Shown here piece by piece: positions 1 through 10,193 of a stretch of 64,000 nucleotides of DNA. Where the stretch lies: assembly GCA_036346405.1 (NCBI GenBank), contig CM070561.1, forward strand, positions 3,536,834-3,600,833, in the 5' to 3' direction. Source of the DNA: Phyllostachys edulis (Eukaryota > Streptophyta > Magnoliopsida > Poales > Poaceae). Below the pieces are notes generated by a model. The model was given only the letters and a program-made list of their open reading frames with translations, did not search any database and had not been told where the DNA came from. The position numbers and the translations under genes are program-made. Position 1 is the stretch's first letter. Every line of letters starts with the position of its first letter.

Positions 1-345
1 GGGCCAATGGGTGGGGATAGCTTTGGGCCGGACTAAAATAGGGAATGGGTTTCACCAAGGCAAGATTTTAATAGCTTTTCTATTTTAGAAAATAGGAAAT
101 TCCAAATGGGTAGAAAATAGGATGAAGAAAAATTCTAGAAAAATCTAGAAAATATATCCAAGGACATAGAATCCAAATAAATTAGTTTTGGCCATTGTTG
201 ATGTTGACTTTAATCATATTAAATTGTTTTGCTATCCAAAGTCCATGTTTAAGCTTTTGAATTAAATTCAAATAAATCCAAATGGTGAATTTTCTCCCTA
301 CTAACTATTTAAAAGATTTTTAAAACTCAAAAAATTGGGATGTTA
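1..345 (+). repeat. Possible tail of a Ty3/gypsy-type LTR
   Basis: This A/T-rich stretch ends in GGGATGTTACA at about 337-346, the usual ending of many grass gypsy LTRs, and resembles in style the tail at 61209-61528. The sequence after it only loosely matches an initiator-Met primer binding site, so it may be a solo LTR or a truncated end. The left part lies outside the window, so no TSD can be checked. Confidence 0.3.
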
Positions 346-639
346 CATGGAATCAGCAACAGGCAAGGCCACATACCCAAAAATGGTGACCCACTTCTCC
401 TCATCGACCCGGCTAGCAGCGAGGCACCGAATCCCTCGGCATCTCAGGCCACACAACCTCCCTGGGCAGTGGCAGCATGATTAGAGCCACCTTCTGCTTC
501 AATAGATCAATAGAGAACATGCACAACCATATGTAACAAAGGATCTTTTCGACTGCCAAGAAAACCGGTTTCCATAGAGGGCTATGAGGCTCAAATAACC
601 ATACAACTAAAAATGAAGCCATCATTTACCTTTACATTG

Positions 640-938
640 ACATATAACACTTCAAGGACATCAAACACGCTGTAGATCCGCGTGTTGGTGGCCGTCTCGT
701 CGAACACGTGGTCTTGGCCAAAGCATGAGAGGGGGTTAGAGAGGGAGGGTTCGAGATGGGAGGAGGAGGGACGGTGGCTTCGGGCCGAAGGAAGGCGCTG
801 AGGATGGGGAGTGCCATGGAGGAGGGAGATGCGGGTGTCGTCGATGCGCCACTCGCGGCTGCCGCCGGACGTGGAGGAATCATCGGAGGAGGCTGGGACG
901 GTTGGGCAAAAGCGGACGGCGATGGAGATCTTCTCCAT
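640..938 (-). pseudogene. Kinesin-7-like motor domain N-terminal fragment
   Basis: Read on the minus strand from the ATG at 936-938, the frame begins MEKISIAVRF, then REWRIDDTRISLLH, and later DHVFDETATNTRIYSV. These blocks match the N-terminal motor region of plant kinesin-7 (CENP-E/NACK-like) proteins, where a conserved first strand and the FDHVF..AATN..(V/I)Y block precede the P-loop. About 35 unrelated Pro/Ser-rich residues separate the second and third blocks, perhaps an unspliced intron. After RIYSV the similarity ends, and the frame stops at 591 before any P-loop (GQTSSGKT). There is therefore no ATPase and no functional motor. It looks like a broken or captured gene fragment. The family call is fairly confident; the origin is inferred. 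Confidence 0.55.
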
Positions 939-2190
939 CGGCGCGGAGGAGGACAGCAAGGGATCACGGGGTGTGGAGGCGGCGGCTAAGGAGCGAGGGG
1001 GTCACGGCGGGCGAAGGCGGCGTGGATGGGAGGGAGGTATGGTCGCAGAGGCGAGGGGTGAGCGCGGCGTGAGTGCGGAGGGATGGGAGGGAGGGACGGC
1101 CGTGGAGGTCGCAGCGGTGGGCGAGGGGCGAGGGAGGCGCGATGCGAATGGGGGAGGGTCAGGCGGCGGTTTGGCGTGGGGTTCATGGATGGGAGGTGGA
1201 GGAGTGGAGAGGTGGCGAGGTGGAGGTGAGGTGAGAGGGGGTCGTGGTGGAGGGTCAGGCGGCCATGAGGAGGGGAGGTCAGGCGGCAGTGAGTGATTGG
1301 GAGGGACGATCGCTCGAGAAGTGGGGTCGAGAGTGGAGTGAACCAATGGCTCACATCGTATGAAGAAGGACGATCGCTCGGCTCACATCGTATGAACCGT
1401 GACGACCACCAACTCCGTAGAGAAAATGTCCGACAAAAAGAAAGGAGATCTTGACAACTTCATCAATGGCTCACATGCGTATGAAGGAGGACAAATCAGT
1501 TACGGCGGGTGATTTACAGTGTGTCGTTAGAAGTTTTCTTAGTATGTTAAGGAGAGTGGCGTGAGTTAGTGCGTGAGTTACATGCAAGTGATTTACCAAC
1601 TCTTGTAATCGGTTTGTAAGTAGTAGAAAATGCCTTCCCCCACAGACAAAAAGAAATAAAGCTAGTGGGGCTCTTGTCTCAGATCAATCCAAGGGGTCTC
1701 CGTGTTTCCATTCTGCGCGTGTCAATGCAAAGACCAGTCATCCTAGATGCAAGTGTTTTCATAAGAAACGGAGGGAGTACATGATTGGCCTGAATGTAGT
1801 CCTCCGCTACAGTCGGGGCAGCCATTTTTTTTCTCCGCGTTGATATAGAACAGTCAGATTTCTTAGGCTGCCATTTTTGCCGAGGGATTCATCGAGGAGA
1901 TCGACTGAGCCATGAGGCCGGCGGCCGTGACCTCACAGGGACGCGTCATTCGGCCACGGCGATGACGCACGGCTCCCGCGCGTGCAGTGCGAGCGAGAGC
2001 GACACATCAAACCGGGGCCCTCTCATCGCCCTCCCCATTTTCCTCCCAACTTCCCACCGCCCGCACCAATAAAAACTGCAGCGCCCAATAACCCCATCTA
2101 CTCTAGCAGTCTAGCTACGGCCGGGCAGGTGCACATGCATGCCCCAGGACAAGGGTATCTGGCCCTACTAGTCTACAACTATCTAGTAGC
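939..2190. other. Intergenic, GC-rich then WRKY upstream region
   Basis: Positions 940-1310 are G-rich (GGAGG and GGCGG runs) and give only low-complexity frames on both strands. A short direct repeat (CTCACATCGTATGA) appears at about 1350 and 1380 and in altered form near 1470. A Stowaway-like terminal sequence (AACGGAGGGAG then TA) sits at 1767-1779 without a recognisable left partner. The last 150 bases upstream of the WRKY start hold CAATAAAAAC near 2067, a weak TATA candidate. I see no gene here. Confidence 0.45.
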
Positions 2191-4323
2191 ATGACGTCTT
2201 CTGGCGGCGCCGACGGCGGCCGCTCTTCGGCGGCGCCACGCGCGGTGGTCGACGACCTGATCGAGGTGCGCGACCGCGCGGCGGAGCTCCAGACCATGCT
2301 GCAGGGGTCGCCCACTCTACCGAGCCCTGCCGGGGACGCGGGGAAGCTGATGGAAGGGATGATGACCAGGCTGTCCAGCGCGCTGTCGGCCCTGGGCACC
2401 AGCGGCGGAGGACGGGGATCAGGCGGCAGGAGGAAGAAAGGCGCGGCAACCGGGCCTCACCGGCGGAGCAGCAGCTCCTGCAGGTTAAGGTGAAGAAAGT
2501 GAAAACCCCTTAATAATCAACTGTGCAACTAGCTAGCTCACTACATGTATATTAGTAGTATATGACAACGATACCTTACATATTTGCCGCGCCCCTCCTG
2601 CAATTTGGAGTATAGCTCAGTCTAGTAGCTAGTGGGGCATAACTTTGTGTGCCAATGATCAGGGGAAAAACTTTTACTACTGCTAGTAGCTCTCTTGTGA
2701 CTAGATCAGTTTAATTTTCTTGTCAAATCGAAAAGAGATCAAAAGGTTCTACTAGCTAGTTATGAGTTAAGACACGTGTGTGCGTGTTTGCGATGCTAAT
2801 TATGATTTGGGCATGAATGTATTGCCCTTCTGCCTGTTGTAACATATGGCAGATCAAAGAGCCCTTTCCTCAAGACGGTCATTGCCAAGAAGGCGGAGGA
2901 CGGCAAGTCATGGCGGAAGTACGGGCAGAAACATATTCAGGACTCCCCTAACCCGAGGTATGCATGTATAGATCATTCATATAGACATATATACACTAGT
3001 ACTCTCGCAGTCTCGCGTGCTTACTTTGCGCTGCAACTTGCAAGAACTTAATTTCACTGTGTCTAAATGAAATGAAATTGGCCTCGCCACCAGTAATTTA
3101 AATATCGGCTGATAATGGTGATTATCGTTTCTATCGCCCCCAGCCAATCAAACCAGTTTCGAAATTTGTAGTTTAGATGAAATTTGTTCAAATAAATAAA
3201 TAAATTTACTTGAATTTTGTTCGCTTGATGAATGAGTGAAGTAATACAAGCCTATTCGAATCTTGCTACCATGCTAACTAGCTCAGTTGATGATTTTTGT
3301 TCGAATTTGATTTTTTAAAAATTTAAAATCCTAAAAATTCAGAAAAAATTAAAATTTTCGGCCGAAATTTTCCGGTCCTACCAGCCGTATCGGACCCCGT
3401 TAAAAAAATTTGCCGATACAAAAAAAAAAAACCCTGCTCGCCACATATGTAAGTATCGATCGGCGATGATTAATTGAAGCCAAGGGAAGGGGGAGGGAGG
3501 TGAATCTGTTATCTGACCTCCTTAATCAAGACGAAATTAATGGCATACCGGGCACTTGCCCACTTGGTTAGCTAGTTAATTGCTTCGGATCATTGTCGAG
3601 AGCTTTTAGCTAATCCTCAAGTGCGTTAGTTTCTAGCTTTCTACGGGACGGTGCTAGTTGGTCATATTGCTCAAAGCAAAGTTAAAAAGATATCAGTACT
3701 AGCTCCTGCCTTACAGCTTCCACCAGTTGCTGTTATATACTACCTTGCATATATACGGAGTATATATATAAAGAGTTGTTCTCTCTGCATAATATACTCA
3801 TGTGTATGTATCCAGGAGCTACTTCAGGTGCACGCACAGGCCAGACCAAGGCTGCATGGCCACAAAGCAGGTCCAGCAATACGGGTCCAACCCGTCGGAG
3901 TTCGTCGTCAGCTACTTCGGCGAGCACACCTGCAGGGACCCCTCCACGATCCCGCTCTTCATCGAAGCCGCTCCCGCGGAGGATTGCGCAAACCTCATCA
4001 GCTTCGGATCCGCCATTGGCGCCACCGCAAGCACAAGCACGAACACTACTACTCATCGTTTGATGAGAGGAGCCATCGATGCAATGATCCCCGGCAGCTT
4101 CGCCAACTGGGGCTCCCCGCTGCCTCAAGAGTGCGCCAGCAAGGAGGCGCTCAGCAGCAGCTGGCCGGCCGGGCAGCTCGCCGCCGTGGTGGGCTCCGCG
4201 GGGAGGACTTCACCGACTACTGTGGGGTCAGCGCCTGCAGATTACTGGCCGGGAGGGGTCGCCGGAGACATGGCCGGCGGCACGGGCAGCTTCCCTTCCT
4301 CCCCAGCAGCCTCGGGTTCATGA
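2191..4323 (+). CDS. Group III WRKY transcription factor
   Basis: A nuclear DNA-binding regulator that recognises W-box (TTGAC) promoter elements. Three exons splice in frame: 2191-2483, 2853-2957 and 3816-4323, all with GT/AG borders, giving 301 residues. WRKYGQK lies at residues 118-124. The zinc finger is C138-x7-C146-x23-H170-x-C172, which defines group III. The last intron splits the Arg codon just before SYFRC, as is usual for WRKY domains. Residues 23-75 (DDLIEVRDRAAELQTML) form the amphipathic N-terminal region typical of this group. The frame ends in PAASGS at 4321-4323, but the -1 frame continues from there to TAA at 4386-4388 with a Gly/Asp/Phe-rich end (NAGDDDLFGFDP) that looks more like a real WRKY tail, so a one-base change near 4290-4320 is possible. 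Intron 2 holds a MITE. Not assigned to a numbered rice WRKY. Confidence 0.9.
3091..3436. repeat. hAT-type MITE in WRKY intron 2
   Basis: A 346-bp insertion flanked by a perfect 8-bp duplication, CTCGCCAC, at 3083-3090 and 3437-3444. The ends start CAG on both sides (left CAGTAATTTAAATATCGG, right, inverted, CAGGGTTTTTTT). The interior motif TGATTATCGTTTCTATCGC is found inverted in the element at 5441-5734, so the two are one family in opposite orientations. An 8-bp TSD is the hAT signature. No coding capacity. Confidence 0.8.
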
Positions 4324-4388
4324 CAACAGGCTCGTTCGGATCCTTTGGGAATGCTGGGGACGACGACTTGTTTGGCTTCGATCCGTAA

Positions 4389-5164
4389 CCAAGGTTGATC
4401 GATGCATGCATGCTTGCCATGCCAATAGCCAATAACACGTTTGCAAGTTGCATGCAAGCATGCACATGCTGCTCTTGTTCTTATACAATAGTAATATATG
4501 AAATATATATAGCAATATTAGCTAGTAGCTAATGACTGTAAAAAAGCAGCTAATGTACTGTTAATAGTGTACATGTGTGTATATATAGCTAGTAAATAAG
4601 GCTACCTAGCTAGCTGATATGTGCACCACTAGTGTGTTGTACTGTTGTGTAGTATAAAACACGCGTATTGGTACGTGACTAAGGCCAGTGTGCACTACTG
4701 TTATTTGTACATATTGATGTATATTGTATAGTATCGGAAATGTATAGTACTGAGATTGCTGCTAGCCTGCTACCAAGCTAGCTCTCTAAACAGCCAGATC
4801 AATCGATTGCCAATTGGAAAGTCATAAATTCAAAGTTAAAATTAGGTGTGATACTTGAACGTAGACAGTACGTAAGTTTTTTTTTTTTTAAGAAACTGGC
4901 AGAAATACTACCTGTTATATTAATAGAGAAGGTGACACAAAAGACATTAGACCGAAAGACCTTGGCTTAAGTTTTAATTACACATAAATTAATTGCTAAA
5001 CAGTACGTAGGTTGAAGTGGAGTGGGACCCATCTAGCTAGCTAGTTGTAATCAAACACTTGAACTCGAAGCTGTACGTACAACTGTACAAGTACACCTGA
5101 AGTACGTGATAATAAATATATGCGACAAGATCGACACAAGATATCTCAAAACAATACACAAATT
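4389..5164. other. Downstream of WRKY, no gene seen
   Basis: The WRKY 3' untranslated region probably occupies the first few hundred bases. The rest is A/T-rich with repeated TAGCTAGC-type words. A T-tract at 4876-4888 followed by an A/T-rich block may be the end of a reversed retroposon, but I could not support that. No coding signal. Confidence 0.4.
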
Positions 5165-5440
5165 TTGAGTCAGCTTTATTTTGTTCAACATATATCTTCG
5201 TGGTCAGTGTCTACCATGGAACAGGAATGCAACAACGGCAAGAGCTTGATGTATATATAGCTTGCAGTTGCATTAATTTGCGTATGTAGAAATTAAAGAA
5301 GCCCACACAGTTTCAGTTGTATTAGTACTGTTACATCTTCAAATTGAATAGCATTATGCCAAGAGAAAATCTCGGCAAGATTCAGATATCCTTCCAATCA
5401 CAAAAAAAGTGATATTTTGTTCAACATCTTTGTGGTCAGT

Positions 5441-5734
5441 AGGGTTTTGAAAACCGTTATCAAAATTTTAACAGGGGGCCCGGTAAGACCGGTTTGACCG
5501 AAAATCAGAAAATTTTGACCGAAATTTTCAAATCAAATTTTGAATTAAAAAATACCGGCCGAAAATCGCTGGAAATATCGGCCGAAAAATTTGGAAATAA
5601 ATTTCGGCACAAATTTCTTCTATATTTGACAAAATTCATGAAAATCGGAACCTATTTCAAAATTTACCTGGGAGGAGGGGGAGAAGCGATAGAAACGATT
5701 ATTGTGATAATCGGCCGAAATTTTGAACCACGGC
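5441..5734. repeat. hAT-type MITE
   Basis: An insertion of about 294 bp in the second copy of the local duplication. The left end reads AGGGTTTTGAAAACCG and the right end, inverted, GCCGTGGTTCAAAATTTCGG. Flanking 8-mers are TGGTCAGT (5433-5440) and TTATCAGT (5735-5742), six of eight identical. The interior matches the WRKY-intron MITE in inverse orientation. Borders may be off by a few bases. Confidence 0.6.
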
Positions 5735-5799
5735 TTATCAGTGTGTACCATGGAACGTGAATGTAGCAACAGCAAGAGATACCACGGAACAGGGATCTT

Positions 5800-6099
5800 C
5801 GGGGGCGGAGCCAATTGGACTCACCCGGTGTCACAGGACACCAGGTCCCAAAAAAATAGCAGATATTATATGTATATACTATGTGTGCACCTTCTAGCCC
5901 AAAGCTGTGCACCCCTAGGCCTAAAATTTTTAGTCATTTTGTTCTATTTTTATTGGTCATTGAGGCCGAATGATACATTTTTATCAATATTTGCTGCATA
6001 AATTACTATTTAGTACCGTGTTGCTTGAAAATTATATATGTTGTTATATGTATAGTGAAATGGTGAGCCCTGGTTATTTTTGTTCTAGTTCTGTCCCTA
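5800..6099. repeat. hAT-type MITE
   Basis: A 300-bp insertion with a perfect 8-bp duplication GGGATCTT at 5792-5799 and 6100-6107. Ends are CGGGGGCGGAGCC on the left and TAGGGACAGAACTAG on the inverted right, the TAGGGGCGGAGCC-type terminus common in plant hAT elements. It also lies in the second copy of the local duplication. Noncoding. Confidence 0.8.
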
Positions 6100-6260
6100 G
6101 GGATCTTGCAGTACATTGCATTTGCACAGAAAGAAGCCTACACATTTTCAGTTATATTAGCACTGTTGCACATGTGTGATTGTGTGAACCGAATCTTCAA
6201 ACGGAATAGCATTATGCCAATGGCAACATCTCGGCAAGATTCAGAAAGCATACTTTTAGC

Positions 6261-7219
6261 TAACTGCATGAAGTATTAATTAATTGTACATGGTTTAATT
6301 GCCGGTATCAACCCGGTTTGTACTTTGTAGCCAGCTTTTAAAGCCTTTTTATCAGGTTACTAGTATATGGTTTTATTTAGGTGATGCATGTCACTATACC
6401 CCTTGCAGCCACTAGGGTCTTTCTGCCTCGACGCTTAGTTGGACCAACGGATATCCACGTTGGCCCCTCGTGACAACGAAAGTTAGAAAAGATTTTTATT
6501 GCAAAGTTCCTGTCACACCAACTTTTATATATTTGGTCTGCTGCATGATCACTTCCAAGTCTTTCACTATAAAGACTTTGACTAGTACTACACTGTATGG
6601 TGCTACAACTGGCTCAACTCACTGCTCGACACATGGAGCCAAACATTTCACATCAAAACACAAAACAAAATGCTAGATTGTATGTATACCACCAATGTGG
6701 CATGTAATGTATGCAACCTTTTGTTAGATAGTACAACAAAGTACAAACATCCACATGCATGCATGGAAGCATGCAAGCTAAAAGAGTATGGTGAAAGCAT
6801 AACCTCCATAAGGGGTGGGGGTGTACATGTATATATATAGGAAAATGGTATGGTACTCCTGAGAGTACGTACTCCCACTTCTTATATACCACTTAAATCG
6901 TATGAGGATACCTCTTTATCTATTTGAGCATACTCCAATAATGATTATAAGATACCCCAAAATGAGCTCCATTAATTTTTTTTTATTAAAGTCCACTTTT
7001 TATAGCAAATTTTGTGTATATATACTTCTTTTATATATAAAAAAGGATATAAAGCAAAAAAAAAAACAAAGGACTCCAATGAATTTTTTTCAATCAAGTC
7101 GCATTGAAGTATCTTATAAATGGTATTTAAGTATACTGAAAGTGATAAAGGAGTATAATATGTGCATTTAAGTGATATATTAACCTGAGATCATCCCTTC
7201 GAGAATCAAAACGGACATC

Positions 7220-7252
<33 letters not shown>

Positions 7253-8094
7253 ATTTTGGATGTGGTAACCTAACAACTAAATATCAAGCTACTAGAACAT
7301 TGATTTTTTTTCATTTGCTGGCTCGATCTAGACCATTGTTTTGTTTGCACGTTTAGACGACTTAGGAAGTTTGCAGTCCATCTCAACAACTGCAGCAAAT
7401 CCCTGGTTAATAGGATTGAGGTCGACATTGCCGATTAGTAGTAGCTATAGGTCGTATTGATCCAGCCACGTACCTTAGTTTGATCGATTCAACAACGAAT
7501 GCAAGGTAGCACATGTATGCATGGACCCTACGACAGATCAGTTGGATCGGCTGCCTCTCATTAGTCGATCGATGTCTCAAGTTTAAAAAAAATATATATA
7601 TATAGGTCCATTACTCTCTTGCTAGGTGGTAAGCATGGGAGACTAAAGAAAGAAAACCTCGTGACCAAGTCGTGGTCCCAAGTTCTCATGTCTCCAGTTA
7701 ATTGTCTACACCGATTTCTAATCTATGGACTTTACATCTGTAAAAGTTCAGTGCTTTTTCCCTTGGCATATGCTACTTAGCAAAGGAACAAGGCAGAGAG
7801 CTCCAATTCCCCACTGAAACTGAAGTACTAAAGATAAAGCTCTACTTTTGGTTAAAAGTTTCTGAAGAAGCTGCAGGCATTCTGAACCTTCTCTAGCTAG
7901 ATAGTGCATTGCTATTCTACTATTGTGGTTTGGATCCTTCTGCTCGTGTTCGTCGGCTGGCCTTATAAACTATACAATCCAAGTGTGGTCCTTACGTTGA
8001 AAGTGCGCTCTAATAATAGTTCCATGAACTTAATAATTAAGCAATGTATTTATATCGTTTGTTGTCTGAACTTCCTTTCAGTGAATCCACCGGT
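6261..8094. other. Intergenic, simple repeats only
   Basis: No frame here looks like a protein. There are a (CT)n run followed by (TA)n at about 7219-7252, poly-A and poly-T tracts at 6977-6985 and 7056-7066, and a second short TA run near 7594. I see nothing else to support. Confidence 0.4.
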
Positions 8095-8103
8095 TTGGAT
8101 TGG

Positions 8104-8437
8104 GAGTTTTTTTTTTTTTAATCTATTTTTTAAAAAATATTTTAAAGATAACCTCTATAATTTTATTTTCAGTTCTGACCTCTTTGATCATGCTACCGAT
8201 CACAACGTGACCAAACTTGCCACGATAGCCTTCCGAGCCAATACAGTCTGTTTTTTGGGCTAAGTCCTGTCACGCTAAGAGAAGTGGTGCGGCAGCACTC
8301 GTTTACCACGCTGAGGTCCGTGACGTGATAAAGTGTTTTTGCCATGTCACGCGGATTAAAATTGAAAATAAAGTTAAGAAAAGGTTATCTTTAAAATATA
8401 CTTTTTTAAAAAATGCATTAAATAATAAAAAAAGTTC
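8104..8437. repeat. Mutator-like MITE
   Basis: A 334-bp element flanked by 9-mers TTGGATTGG (8095-8103) and TTGGATCGG (8438-8446), eight of nine identical, the TSD length of Mutator-like elements. The arms are long inverted repeats sharing TTTTTTAAAAAA, ATTTTAAAGATAACCT and TTTATTTTCA, and the interior carries GTCACGC/GCGTGAC motifs. The same arms and motifs occur in the larger element at 19449-20829, so this is a short member of that family. Confidence 0.75.
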
Positions 8438-8446
8438 TTGGATCGG

Positions 8447-9940
8447 ATATGTGAAACTGATGTGTTTTACTTGTTTATTCGCAACTAACAGCTGCTTTTT
8501 AGGTCGAAAGATTTTACGTGCGGCTGAAAACCACCTGCCACGCAAGTACAATCTTAGTGAGTGTTGTTAAATTTTCTTCCTATTCACTTCACCAACTCCA
8601 TCAGAGAATACAGTGAAAAAGTTCACCTCAACTCAAAACATGTGTCATATGCTCATGCGTTCAAAGTATGGTGCAATAATTCTCGCCTGATAGGTATGGA
8701 CACTACTAGTACTTTGGGCGGGCACGAGGCTTTGATCTAAATGCAGTGGAAATAACTTTCCTCACATCGTAATTGTAAAAATGACCACTTGATATGATCA
8801 CCATCTGGATATACACCTCCATCTCGTCTAGACATACCGAGCAAGGCCTCAGGCCGATCCAAAGCATTTCGACCTAAAGTCAAATTCCAGCTTGCTTTTA
8901 ACGTTAGCTTTTTTACTTTTAGCACACATTTTTTCGTTGGGGCTTGAGGCCCAAGCTCCGCCCTTGCATGCACCCACGCGCGCCATCATCTCCATCAAAT
9001 CCATCGTCGTGCGGACGAGGGGCGTGCGGGCAGTGGCCGTGTGGACGCGGCTACATGTCAGCACACGGCGTGTCCAGACTATAGGTGTGCGGACGAAGTG
9101 TTATTTTTGCAAATGTGGCGTGAGAAGAGTTATTTCCGCTAATACGGTGCGAAACAGTGCCAATCAGGTCAAAAACTTGCACATCTGAATGTTTTTAACT
9201 AATTTATTGTAGTGTTTTTGTACCGTCAATACACCAAGTGGGACACATAATCCAGCAATTCCACACATGTTTGTTTCTTTCACGTTCGTGATTTCCATAC
9301 ATTTTTTTTAAGAATAGCATTATTTCTTTTACTATGTTCATGGTATACTCATTTTGTAAGGCGACATAGATGGGTTAGCAAAGTAGTATAACATTGTAAC
9401 ACAGTGTAACAACAGAATTTTCACGAGAGATTTTTTTTGTAGTAACAAACTTGTGAAGACACTGCCAACCGGTGTCTAGTCCGACCAGTATGGCACCCTT
9501 TTAGGGATGGCTATGAAATTATGATAAATTTTTTTTAGAGGAAAGCAGGGATTTTATTAGTTCAACAAAATGTTCCGGGTACAATAGCAATCTCAGGGGG
9601 ATTGACATACCAAACAAAACGACCAAATCCTAAGGTTATCGCCGGTCTGAAATTATGGTAACTAATTACACCCTTTCGTGGAAAAAAACTGTAAAAACCC
9701 TTCTTTTCTTGAAACGAGGGAGTCAATGTAGATGATCTCTACCGTCTGATTAAAAAAAAAAAAGAAGAGGTATCGATCGCTACAGTGTTTCTGCCGTAAA
9801 ATCGTTGCAGTGCCTTTCCCTTGTCGATACAGTAGCATGGCAGAGCACTATTCACAATCTTATAAACACTATTCACACAGTAGACCCGTCAGTAATGTGA
9901 GGATTCGGGTCTTACTCGGGCCAGATCAGATCACGAAGAC
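8447..9940. other. Intergenic, no gene supported
   Basis: Short frames only. A T-rich tract followed by a block near 9525-9640 looks like the reversed 3' end of a retroposon but cannot be confirmed. From about 9830 the sequence becomes the promoter region of the following respiratory-chain gene. Confidence 0.35.
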
Positions 9941-9951
9941 TACCTCGGTTA

Positions 9952-10053
9952 GGCCCAATTGGGCCAGATCACTATCTGGCCCGGCCAATAGCCCACAGTT
10001 CTTCCTCCTAAGGCCACTACCGCCTGGGCTTTGTGTCGGCCCATGTAGGCCCA
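9952..10053. promoter_or_regulatory. Cluster of site II (GGCCCA/TGGGCC) elements
   Basis: Four copies of the site II motif occur within 100 bp: GGCCCA at 9952-9957, TGGGCC at 9960-9965, and GGCCCA at 10038-10043 and 10048-10053. They lie 140-240 bp upstream of the start codon at 10194. Site II elements are known to be enriched in promoters of plant nuclear genes for mitochondrial respiratory proteins and are bound by TCP factors, which fits the gene downstream. Activity is inferred. Confidence 0.65.
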
Positions 10054-10193
10054 CCTGAACGCGCAAGAAGCAACAATTTTTTTAAGTCGTCCTCTCCTTC
10101 CTCACGTCTGTTCTCTCACCTGCCCTCGAAAGGAAAAAAAGAAGAAGAAACCAACACCGAGACGCGAAAGGTAAAGCGGGATTAGCGGCGGCG

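Larger units (their letters stand above)
5165..6260 (+). repeat. Tandem duplication, second copy split by two MITEs
   Basis: A unit of about 240 bp occurs first at 5165-5400 and again from about 5412 to 6260. Shared landmarks are TTTTGTTCAACAT, GGTCAGTGT.TACCATGGAAC and GAATAGCATTATGCCAA, each found in the same order in both copies. The first copy is uninterrupted. The second contains the insertions at 5441-5734 and 5800-6099, so it acts as an occupied site beside an empty reference. Confidence 0.7.

Noticed and set aside
346..360. Primer binding site after the LTR-like tail at 345
   Set aside because: TGGAATCAGCAAC matches the initiator-Met site poorly, and no gag or pol follows.
355..430. 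Minus-strand peptide EEKWVTIFGYVAL
   Set aside because: Looks faintly like an RNA-binding fold motif but is only about 25 residues, with no start, no partner exon and no supporting context.
811..1354. Long frames on both strands
   Set aside because: G-rich low-complexity sequence; the frames are Gly/Arg or Pro/His-rich shadows without domains.
3651..4388. 245-codon frame overlapping WRKY exon 3
   Set aside because: Out of frame with the zinc finger; only its last ~25 codons look real and are discussed as a possible frameshift.
4870..4990. Reversed LINE or retroposon 3' end
   Set aside because: Only a T-tract and a short A/T block; no family motif could be shown. The same applies to 9525-9640.
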